The translations under genes were made by a program, and so were the position numbers. This document shows, piece after piece, positions 1 to 6,013 of a DNA stretch of 6,799 nucleotides. The stretch spans positions 1-6,799 of the forward strand of contig UQPD01000137.1 of NCBI GenBank assembly GCA_900542795.1, written 5' to 3'. The notes below the pieces were generated by a model. That model searched no databases, was not told the origin of the DNA, and saw only the letters and a list, made by a program, of their open reading frames with translations. Every line of letters starts with the position of its first letter. Position 1 is the first letter of the stretch. The stretch is from an uncultured Prevotella sp. Its GTDB lineage: Bacteria; Bacteroidota; Bacteroidia; Bacteroidales; Bacteroidaceae.

Positions 1-11
1 ATAAGAGACAG

Positions 12-41
12 GTGTGATGTATGCTGTCTTAGACATCACAC
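12..41. other. Inverted repeat upstream of pgk (terminator of preceding gene or operator)
   Basis: GTGTGATGT at 12-20 is perfectly complementary to ACATCACAC at 33-41, with a 12-base spacer. A second, overlapping dyad (TGTCT at 25-29 against AGACA at 31-35) shares bases 33-35 with the first, so the two folds exclude each other. No T-tract follows on either strand, so a classical Rho-independent terminator is not well supported. It could end transcription of a gene left of the window or be a protein-binding site 60 bases before pgk. The sequence does not decide between these. Confidence 0.35.
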
Positions 42-100
42 TGTTCAAAGCTTAAGACTTAAACAGAAATACAAACTCTTTATTAAATAAAATATTCACT

Positions 101-1348
101 ATGACTATTGAAACTTGCGATTTCAAGGGCAAGAAGGTGATTGTCCGCGTAGACTTCAACGTGCCTCTTGACGAGAATGGTAACATCACAGACGACACTC
201 GTATCCGCGGTGCCCTCCCCACATTGAAGAAGGTACTTGCTGATGGTGGTTCACTTATCATCATGAGCCACATGGGTAAGCCCAAAGGCAAGGTTAACGC
301 TAAGTTCTCTCTCAGCCAGATTGTTGACGCTGTTAGCGAAAAGCTCGGTGTAAAGGTTCAGTTCGCTCCCGACTGTGCTAAGGCTCAGGAAGCTGCTGCT
401 GCTTTGCAGCCTGGCGATGTTCTCTTGCTCGAGAACCTCCGTTTCTATCCTGAGGAAGAAGGCAAGCCCGTTGGCATTGACAAGGAAGATCCTAAATACG
501 ATGAGGCTAAGAAGGAAATGAAGAAACGTCAGAAGGAGTTCGCTAAGACTTTGGCTTCATACGCTGACATCTACATTAACGATGCCTTTGGTACTGCTCA
601 CCGCAAGCATGCCTCAACTGCCGTTATCGCTGACAACTTTGATACAGACCACAAGATGCTCGGTTACTTGATGGAGAAGGAAGTTCACGCTGTTGATAGT
701 GTATTGAGCAACATCAAGCGTCCCTTCACTGCCATCATGGGTGGTTCTAAGGTTTCTACAAAGATTGGTATCATTGAAAACCTCTTGGGCAAGGTTGACA
801 ACCTCATTCTTTGCGGTGGTATGACTTATACTTTCGCTAAGGCTCAGGGTGGCAAGATTGGTAAGTCTATCTGCGAAGACGATAAGCTCGACGTAGCTCT
901 TGACGTTATCAAGAAGGCTAAGGAAAATGGTGTAAACCTTGTTCTTGGTACTGACTGCATCGCAGGTGATGACTTCTGCAATGATTGCAACACACAGGTT
1001 TGCCAAGCTAACGACATTCCCGAAGGCTGGGAAGGTATGGACGCTGGTCCTGAAACTCGCAAGGCTTTTGCCAAGGTTATTGAAGAAGCTAAGACTATCC
1101 TTTGGAATGGTCCTGCTGGTGTATTCGAAATGGATAACTTCGCTGGTGGTTCAAAGGCTATCGCTGAAGCTATTGCCAAGGCTACTGCTAACGGTGCATT
1201 CTCACTCATCGGTGGTGGTGACTCTGTAGCTTGCATCAACAAGTTTGGCATGGCTGACAAGGTTTCTTACATCTCAACTGGTGGTGGTGCTTTGCTCGAA
1301 GCTATCGAAGGTAAGACTCTTCCTGGTATCGCTGCCATCAAGGGCTAA
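101..1348 (+). CDS. pgk: Phosphoglycerate kinase
   Basis: Cytosolic glycolytic and gluconeogenic enzyme that transfers phosphate between 1,3-bisphosphoglycerate and ADP to give 3-phosphoglycerate and ATP. The 415-residue protein is complete. It shows the N-terminal signature (R16-V-D-F-N-V-P22), substrate-side Arg34/Arg36 and Arg114, the Y-I-N-D-A-F-G block with H167-R168 (158-168), M-G-G-S-K217-V (213-218), the L-W-N-G-P-A-G-V-F-E block (334-343), the nucleotide-binding G-G-G-D-S374-375 region (371-377) and the terminal S-T-G-G-G-A motif (392-397). It is longer than the usual 390-400 residues, mainly through a Lys-rich insertion at about 121-145. The usual S-H-L-G-R-P reads S-H-M-G-K-P (56-61), and four Cys cluster at 286-301. 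The ATG at 101 follows an AT-rich leader without a Shine-Dalgarno, as is usual in Bacteroidota. Codon choice is strongly biased (Lys almost always AAG, Gly GGT, Ala GCT), indicating very high expression. A hairpin follows, so it is probably monocistronic. Confidence 0.98.
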   Translation: MTIETCDFKGKKVIVRVDFNVPLDENGNITDDTRIRGALPTLKKVLADGGSLIIMSHMGKPKGKVNAKFSLSQIVDAVSEKLGVKVQFAPDCAKAQEAAAALQPGDVLLLENLRFYPEEEGKPVGIDKEDPKYDEAKKEMKKRQKEFAKTLASYADIYINDAFGTAHRKHASTAVIADNFDTDHKMLGYLMEKEVHAVDSVLSNIKRPFTAIMGGSKVSTKIGIIENLLGKVDNLILCGGMTYTFAKAQGGKIGKSICEDDKLDVALDVIKKAKENGVNLVLGTDCIAGDDFCNDCNTQVCQANDIPEGWEGMDAGPETRKAFAKVIEEAKTILWNGPAGVFEMDNFAGGSKAIAEAIAKATANGAFSLIGGGDSVACINKFGMADKVSYISTGGGALLEAIEGKTLPGIAAIKG

Positions 1349-1362
1349 TCTTTCCTTATTCT

Positions 1363-1410
1363 ATATATAAGGCTGCCTGCCATGCTAAATAGGCTCGCAG
1401 CCTTATATAT
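1363..1410 (+). terminator. Hairpin terminator after pgk
   Basis: ATATATAAGGCTGC at 1363-1376 pairs perfectly with GCAGCCTTATATAT at 1397-1410, a 14-bp stem. Inside it a 2x2 internal loop is followed by three more pairs (1379-1381 with 1392-1394). It starts 14 bases after the pgk stop, and the sequence after it is AT-rich (TATTATAG) but not a clean T-run. The position and stem fit the end of the pgk transcript, whether by intrinsic termination or by 3'-end stabilisation. Confidence 0.65.
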
Positions 1411-1474
1411 TATTATAGATCACAAAATTGGTCTTCAACAAATGTGCAAATAGGAGTATGTGAAACCACGGCTC

Positions 1475-1510
1475 GGCATGTGCGTTACTGCATTGTAGCG
1501 CCAGCATGCT
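1475..1510 (+). promoter_or_regulatory. Structured leader hairpin upstream of the binding-protein gene
   Basis: An inner stem pairs GCGTTAC (1482-1488) with GTAGCGC (1495-1501), seven pairs with one G-U, around a 6-base loop. An outer stem pairs GCATG (1476-1480) with CATGC (1505-1509), possibly extended by a G-U pair at 1475/1510. The two stems are separated by an asymmetric 1x3 internal loop. The hairpin lies about 60 bases before the chosen start at 1572 and is more GC-rich than its surroundings. I do not recognise a known riboswitch: the thiamine pyrophosphate and cobalamin core sequences are absent. It may be a cis-regulatory RNA element or chance structure. Confidence 0.3.
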
Positions 1511-1541
1511 CTTGCTTGCGTACACACAAACTCTTGTTTGC
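1509..1541. repeat. 11-bp direct repeat in the leader, 22-bp period
   Basis: CTCTTGCTTGC at 1509-1519 recurs as CTCTTGTTTGC at 1531-1541, with 10 of 11 bases identical. The start-to-start spacing is 22 bp, close to two helical turns. The second copy ends 30 bases before the ATG at 1572. This could be a pair of binding sites on one DNA face, or a short chance duplication. Confidence 0.35.
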
Positions 1542-1571
1542 ACTTTTTCTTATCCAAACTACCCATCTGCA

Positions 1572-2414
1572 ATGAATTTTATAAAGTCCCACATTGTTGT
1601 TATATTATCACTTCTCTGCCTTGGTTTAGCAGCATGCAAAGATAATGCACCACAAGAGGTGCTTAACTTTGGCACCGAACGCTATGACTCGGCAGCATTA
1701 CACGTTGCATTAGTACCTAACCGCGACTGTCTACCCATTTATTATGCCGAGCGTACAGGACTTTATGATTCGTTGGGGTTGAAATTACAAATAGCTACGT
1801 ATGGTTCGCAAATGGACTGTGACACAACCCTCATGGGGCGCATTGCTGATGGCGGCTGGGCTGACCGCGAAAGAATGCGTACTTATGGCAACAAAATGAA
1901 AGACATTGAACCTATGTGGGATGGCACACTACAATGGAGCATTTACACTTGCGAACAACTGCGCATTCGCGACTTAAAAGCACTGAAAGGACGTACCATT
2001 TCTATCGCCCGAAACTCTGCTGAAAAAAATTATCTATTAACGGTGTTGAATGGTGCCAAAATCAATACAGACGATGTATATTTTCCACAAATCAATAATT
2101 TGAAGATGCGTGCACAAATGCTTACGGGCAACCAAATAGACGCTGCTGTACTTACATGGCCCTATACGGCTTTAGCTGCAGCCAACGGACATCGTTGCTT
2201 AAAATCACAACGTTTTGCCGACCCTAATGCTTGCTTTGTAATGAAACGCAGTCATTTAAAAAAAGCCCAACGTCGCGAACAATGGAAGATATTTGAGAAA
2301 GGACGCAAAATGGCACTCGACTCAATACGCATTAAAGGACCTAAAGCTTACTCACTCATTTTGCAAAAAGACTATGGCATCCCTAAAGAGATTGCCGATA
2401 CATTAAAATATTAA
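1572..2414 (+). CDS. Lipoprotein, ABC-type substrate-binding protein (NMT1/THI5/SsuA-like)
   Basis: Probable lipid-anchored solute-binding protein of the type 2 periplasmic-binding fold; the ligand is unknown. The frame is open from an ATG at 1506, but I chose 1572 because the 280-residue product then begins with Lys5, a hydrophobic stretch (8-19) and the lipobox L19-A-A-C22, so Cys22 would be lipidated. Family-like features are a first beta strand running into P49-N-R-D-C-L-P-I-Y-Y-A-E-R-T-G-L-Y (49-65), where solute binders of this family carry the D..P.Y.A...G.F pattern. They also include L-K-G-R-T-I-S-I-A (138-146), which matches the LKGK-I-I interdomain region, and Q-I-D-A-A-V-L-T-W-P-Y (188-198), the usual place for a D-A/G-... 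ligand-lobe strand. The size fits. No permease or ATPase gene is adjacent, so it is an orphan within this window. The residues after Cys22 (K-D-N) only partly resemble the acidic surface-export signal of Bacteroidota lipoproteins. Nitrate/sulfonate/thiamine-precursor binding is possible but unproven. Confidence 0.8.
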   Translation: MNFIKSHIVVILSLLCLGLAACKDNAPQEVLNFGTERYDSAALHVALVPNRDCLPIYYAERTGLYDSLGLKLQIATYGSQMDCDTTLMGRIADGGWADRERMRTYGNKMKDIEPMWDGTLQWSIYTCEQLRIRDLKALKGRTISIARNSAEKNYLLTVLNGAKINTDDVYFPQINNLKMRAQMLTGNQIDAAVLTWPYTALAAANGHRCLKSQRFADPNACFVMKRSHLKKAQRREQWKIFEKGRKMALDSIRIKGPKAYSLILQKDYGIPKEIADTLKY

Positions 2415-2454
2415 GGGTGGTTTTAAATAGGTATTCAAAATATGAGTACCACCC
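2415..2454 (+). terminator. Weak inverted repeat after the binding-protein gene
   Basis: GGGTGGT at 2415-2421, immediately after the stop codon, pairs with ACCACCC at 2448-2454. The intervening 26 bases are AT-rich and can form small internal pairings (GGTA 2430-2433 with TACC 2447-2450, which competes with the outer stem). No T-run follows. It may be a weak terminator or processing site in the 76-base gap before the TPR gene. If it does not terminate, the two genes could share a transcript. Confidence 0.25.
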
Positions 2455-2490
2455 TAAAGCAGCATAACAGTCACCACACATATATATAAT

Positions 2491-4587
2491 ATGGATAAAC
2501 ATACTTATCAGTACTTGCATAAAGATGCCATAACTGCTTTAAAGGAACACCATTTGCTCTCTGCCTTACAGTCGTTGCAAGGCATGGCATCGTCCTTGAA
2601 AGAATGGAGCATAAAAGAGGAAGCTGACACGCTTGTTGACTCTTACCAAATATTGCTGAGCTACCTTGTTAAAGGTGCTGCCGACCCTGAACGCCATAAA
2701 ATGTATAAATCATTTGAACGCAGGGCTTATGAATTGGCAGACATGCTTGAGCGCGCGGGTGACTTGCAAAATGAAACTTCATTTTATGCCACAAGTTTGC
2801 GCACGTTAAAGAATTTACATGGCAACCATTTTACACTTTCCGACTTATTGCAAGAAGGTGTTTCTGCACGTGATATTTTTGATGCTGTATGGTTATCGGG
2901 TGCATGGACTACTGCCGATGAAACGACTGTAGCTAACTTTATGGCTGACGCAAACATTATCGAGAACAACAAATGTTTGCTACTTAGTGCTGCAACGCTT
3001 TCAGCAATGCGCTACTTTGACATTGCCAAATACCGGTTGTTACTTGACAATGCACTTTCTGACGAAGTTAAAGTCCGTGTACGTGCCATTGTGGGACTTG
3101 TTTTTGTACACATCGCGCATCCTGAACGTACAAAATTTTATCCTGAAGTAGCAACTCGTTTGCAACTTATGTTGGACATTCAGAACTTTGTAAACCAATT
3201 GGAATTGCTGCAATCTCAATTATTTTTGAGTTTGGAGACCAAACGTATTGAGCAAAACCTGCAAAACGAGATTATTCCACAGGTTATGAAACGCATCGAA
3301 CACTTACACATTGACCGTTCGTTGGGTTTGGATGAAATTAAAGATAAACTCTCTGAAGCTGACTTAAACCCTGAATGGGATGAAGACGGAAGACCTTCGA
3401 AGTTGGCTAAATACATGCACGAGTTTGTTGAACTGCAAGAACGTGGTGCCGACATGTATATGGGTTCCTTCAAGGTGATGAAGCAGCGTTTTTCTTTCTT
3501 TAATGTGGTGTGCAATTGGTTTTACCCCTTTACCATGAACCATCCCGAAGTTCCTCAAGGACTTTCTGAAAACCGCATGTTAAAGGTGCTTATCAACCGC
3601 ACAGGCTTGTGCGACTCCGACAAATATTCGTTTTGCCTCATGATGTCGCAAATGAAAAACCAAACGCAGGAACACATGGACCAATTTGTAGAGAATATGG
3701 AAAATGTAGACCTAACAAGCGAGGATGCTTTAGACCCTACCCAGCTTTTCAAAGAGGAAATGCGCTCGTATGTACAAGGCTTTTACCGTTTTTGCAACCT
3801 TTATTTGCATCGCGAAGAATTTGTCAATCCCTTCCAACTTAACTTATTCTTAGCAGACCACTTTCCGTTTCAAAAATTGCTCGATGATGACGATATGCTA
3901 CAGCGTTTGGCTGAGTTCGTGTTTAAAGATAAGTCATACGACATAGCACTCGACCTTTACAAAAAGTTGCCACAGGAAAAACTCACGGCTAACATATTCC
4001 AAAAGATGGGCTATTGTTATGAGCAAGAAGGAAATGTTGAGCAAGCCATAATTCTTTATGAACGCGCCAACCTGCTGAAGCCACATTCTAAATGGACTAT
4101 TAAAAGATTGGCAGCCTCTTCACGTGCAGCTGGCAATTATGCAAAAGCTTTTGACTACTACACTGAGCTTGAAGAGTTCCTCCCCGAAGACGCTGATGTT
4201 GCACTTCATCAAGCAGAAAGTCTCATCTGCTTGCAACGTTACGACGAGGCTTTTAAATACCTTTTCAAAGCTAACTATCTCAAACCTCAATCGGCACTCG
4301 CCACACGTGCCTTGGCTTGGTGTTCGTTGCTCACAGGTAAATACGAACAAGCTGAAAAATACTACCAAAAGGTTTTGGAGCACGCCCCTACCCCAACCGA
4401 CTATCTCAATGCAGGACATACTGCATGGTTACAAGGAGATATTGCCGAAGCTGTTAGTCGTTACCGCAACGCACGAAACAACGATTCTAAAACGCTCGAA
4501 TTTCTGAAAGAAGACGAAGAATTGCTTAAACGTGCAGGACTGACTGACGAAGACTTGGCTATGATGAAAGATGCCTTGAGCGTATAA
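2491..4587 (+). CDS. Tetratricopeptide repeat protein, cytoplasmic
   Basis: A 698-residue protein with no signal peptide or membrane segment, so probably cytoplasmic. The C-terminal third carries about five TPR units at roughly 501-532, 533-566, 567-600, 601-634 and 635-665. Typical residues are visible: G-Y-C-Y-E-Q-E-G-N-V-E-Q-A at 507-519, Y-D-E-A at 584-587, and G-K-Y-E-Q-A-E-K-Y-Y at 616-625, with Pro closing several repeats. The N-terminal two thirds look wholly alpha-helical. A stretch at 191-203 (D-E-V-K-V-R-V-R-A-I-V-G-L) resembles a HEAT-type helix, and an aromatic-rich segment lies at 334-347 (F-S-F-F...W-F-Y-P-F). TPR arrays normally bind other proteins, but no partner or catalytic motif can be read here. 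The ATG at 2491 is the first in frame after an AT-rich leader. The exported hydrolase gene starts 15 bases after the stop, implying co-transcription. The specific function is not recognised. Confidence 0.85.
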   Translation: MDKHTYQYLHKDAITALKEHHLLSALQSLQGMASSLKEWSIKEEADTLVDSYQILLSYLVKGAADPERHKMYKSFERRAYELADMLERAGDLQNETSFYATSLRTLKNLHGNHFTLSDLLQEGVSARDIFDAVWLSGAWTTADETTVANFMADANIIENNKCLLLSAATLSAMRYFDIAKYRLLLDNALSDEVKVRVRAIVGLVFVHIAHPERTKFYPEVATRLQLMLDIQNFVNQLELLQSQLFLSLETKRIEQNLQNEIIPQVMKRIEHLHIDRSLGLDEIKDKLSEADLNPEWDEDGRPSKLAKYMHEFVELQERGADMYMGSFKVMKQRFSFFNVVCNWFYPFTMNHPEVPQGLSENRMLKVLINRTGLCDSDKYSFCLMMSQMKNQTQEHMDQFVENMENVDLTSEDALDPTQLFKEEMRSYVQGFYRFCNLYLHREEFVNPFQLNLFLADHFPFQKLLDDDDMLQRLAEFVFKDKSYDIALDLYKKLPQEKLTANIFQKMGYCYEQEGNVEQAIILYERANLLKPHSKWTIKRLAASSRAAGNYAKAFDYYTELEEFLPEDADVALHQAESLICLQRYDEAFKYLFKANYLKPQSALATRALAWCSLLTGKYEQAEKYYQKVLEHAPTPTDYLNAGHTAWLQGDIAEAVSRYRNARNNDSKTLEFLKEDEELLKRAGLTDEDLAMMKDALSV

Positions 4588-4602
4588 AAAACTTTTCCTC
4601 AC

Positions 4603-5931
4603 ATGAAACAAATAGCACTCACTACTTTACTCTGCGCATGCACTTCGATTTACGGATTTGCACAAAATACAAAGCAATATCAAGAATACTTTGAACAGAC
4701 CTTGCAAACAGGCAACACAACTTGCAAGTTGCAAAAGAGCATAGCTCATAAAAAAATTGAGCAAACCCAACAACAAGTGTGGAATGCTTGGAAAACCGCC
4801 AACAACAAGGTTAAACAGAACGTGCTGATGCCTACTGCTGCTTTAAGCAATCATTCGGATGCTTGGCAACTGCCCGACTCTTTAGAGCCTCATGCCACAA
4901 TGCCTTATTATTTTGGCACTAAAGGCAATCGTCCTGAAAATGGGTATCCGTTCTTTTTATATCTTCATGGCTCAGGACCTAAGCAACATGAATGGGCAAC
5001 AGGCTTGGCTTTAGCACAACAATTTGCAGATGCTCCCTCTGCCTATTTCATTCCTCAAATTCCAAATGAAAACGAATGGTACCGTTGGTGGCAACGCAGC
5101 AAACAATATGCATGGATGAACTTGATTCGCCAACTGATGTTGCGCCCCGAAATCAATCCTAATCGTCTTTATGTTTTTGGCATTTCAGAAGGTGGATATG
5201 GTTCGCAACGTCTTGCTTCATTTTATGCAGACTATTGGGCTGCTGCGGGTCCTATGGCAGGAGGTGAACCTTTAAAGAACGCACCTGTTGAAAACTTAGG
5301 AAATATTGGTTTTTCATTGCGCACGGGTGCTAACGACCGTGGTTTCTACCGCAACTTGCTAACACGCTACACAGCCGAGGCGCTTGATAGCATTGAACAC
5401 CTCAACCCTGAAGGCTATCGTCACAAAGTTGAGCTTATTCCAGGCAAACAACACTTCATTGACTATTCGGTAACCACCCCTTGGCTCTCACTCTTTACTC
5501 GCAACCCCTACCCCAAACAGTTTCGTTGGGAGGACTTTGAAATGGACGGGGTTCACCGCACGGGTTTCTATAACTTAGCTGTAGACAAACGGCCTTGCGA
5601 CTCTTTGCGTACACGCTACGATGTGAACATCACCAACAATAACGTTTACATCAGCATCGAGGACATCCATTACACCACCTTAGAACGCGACCCCATGTTT
5701 GGCATCGAACTAAAGTCGGGACGTAGCTACACCACAGCACATGGGGGTGAACTCACTGTGTTCTTTAATGAGAATTTAGTTGACCCCAAACGTCCTGTAA
5801 AGATTGAAGTGAACGGCAAAATGGTTTACAACAAGCCCTTACGTGCCAATGTGCAAAACATGTTGCGTTCTGTAGCAACCTTTGCAGACTCTGAGCGTGT
5901 ATATCCCTATGCCGTAACTCTGAAATACTAA
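4603..5931 (+). CDS. Exported alpha/beta-hydrolase (esterase / PHB-depolymerase-like)
   Basis: A 442-residue secreted or periplasmic hydrolase. Residues 1-20 form a signal peptide (Lys2, hydrophobic core, G-F-A20) with likely cleavage before Gln21, a common Bacteroidota pattern. A charged helical stretch (about 22-80) precedes the fold. The alpha/beta-hydrolase core runs from about 115 to 300. It has the oxyanion-side H122-G-S-G-P, an aromatic segment (W159-Y-R-W-W163), the nucleophile elbow G193-I-S195-E-G197, an Asp candidate in G-A-N-D245-R and a His candidate in G-K-Q-H284-F. This order and spacing fit a Ser-Asp-His triad. A C-terminal region (about 310-442) looks beta-rich and carries an N-E-N-L-V-D-P-K-R-P-V-K-I-E-V-N-G stretch, seen as an add-on in some prolyl-oligopeptidase and dienelactone-hydrolase-like proteins. 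The substrate is unknown: a carbohydrate ester, polyester or peptide bond are all possible. It is probably translated from the same mRNA as the TPR gene, and a strong hairpin follows. Confidence 0.88.
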   Translation: MKQIALTTLLCACTSIYGFAQNTKQYQEYFEQTLQTGNTTCKLQKSIAHKKIEQTQQQVWNAWKTANNKVKQNVLMPTAALSNHSDAWQLPDSLEPHATMPYYFGTKGNRPENGYPFFLYLHGSGPKQHEWATGLALAQQFADAPSAYFIPQIPNENEWYRWWQRSKQYAWMNLIRQLMLRPEINPNRLYVFGISEGGYGSQRLASFYADYWAAAGPMAGGEPLKNAPVENLGNIGFSLRTGANDRGFYRNLLTRYTAEALDSIEHLNPEGYRHKVELIPGKQHFIDYSVTTPWLSLFTRNPYPKQFRWEDFEMDGVHRTGFYNLAVDKRPCDSLRTRYDVNITNNNVYISIEDIHYTTLERDPMFGIELKSGRSYTTAHGGELTVFFNENLVDPKRPVKIEVNGKMVYNKPLRANVQNMLRSVATFADSERVYPYAVTLKY

Positions 5932-5941
5932 GTAGATACTC

Positions 5942-5996
5942 TACACAAGTTTCGGATTTAGTCAAGACGGGCTTGACTAAATCCGAAACTTGAGTA
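5942..5996. terminator. Very long near-perfect hairpin between the esterase and metallopeptidase genes
   Basis: Bases 5946-5966 are perfectly complementary to 5972-5992, a 21-bp stem around a 5-base ACGGG loop. After one A/A mismatch (5945/5993) three further pairs form (5942-5944 with 5994-5996). It starts 11 bases after the esterase stop and ends 17 bases before the ATG at 6014. No T-run follows on either strand, so it is not a textbook intrinsic terminator, although the position suits ending or protecting the esterase mRNA. A smaller hairpin (GTAGA 5932-5936 with TCTAC 5940-5944) competes with its outer pairs. It could instead be a dispersed palindromic repeat. Confidence 0.6.
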
Positions 5997-6013
5997 AAAT
6001 AATTAGCTATCCC

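Noticed and set aside
13..40. CRP/FNR-like site (TGTGA...TCACA)
   Set aside because: The half-sites at 13-17 and 36-40 are 18 bases apart rather than 6, so this is not a CRP-type operator.
844..1260. Open frame on the minus strand of 138 codons inside pgk
   Set aside because: It lies wholly inside a strongly conserved, codon-biased pgk. Its translation has no recognisable motif, and it is explained by the biased codons of the sense strand.
1428..1460. Bacteroidota-type promoter (TTGG then TAGGAGTATG) upstream of the lipoprotein gene
   Set aside because: The spacing is acceptable, but the -7 element does not match TAnnTTTG well enough to call.
1506..1571. Upstream ATG start for the lipoprotein gene
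   Set aside because: Starting at 1506 would place 22 extra residues before a good signal peptide and lipobox. It would also put the start codon inside the leader hairpin.
1411..1571. Thiamine pyrophosphate riboswitch before the THI5-like gene
   Set aside because: I looked for the CUGAGA box and the second conserved TPP core and found neither. The hairpin present does not have the TPP architecture.
4124..4507. Alternative + strand open frame of 127 codons inside the TPR gene
   Set aside because: It overlaps the clear TPR repeats in another frame and has no motif or separate start context.
4603..4665. Lipoprotein signal in the hydrolase (Cys13 in L-C-A-C)
   Set aside because: The hydrophobic stretch before Cys13 is short and the -2 residue is Cys. 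A standard signal peptidase I site at A20/Q21 fits better.
5990..6013. TTG start for the metallopeptidase
   Set aside because: The TTG is in the right arm of the 21-bp hairpin and adds only eight unconserved residues. The ATG at 6014 is a better start.
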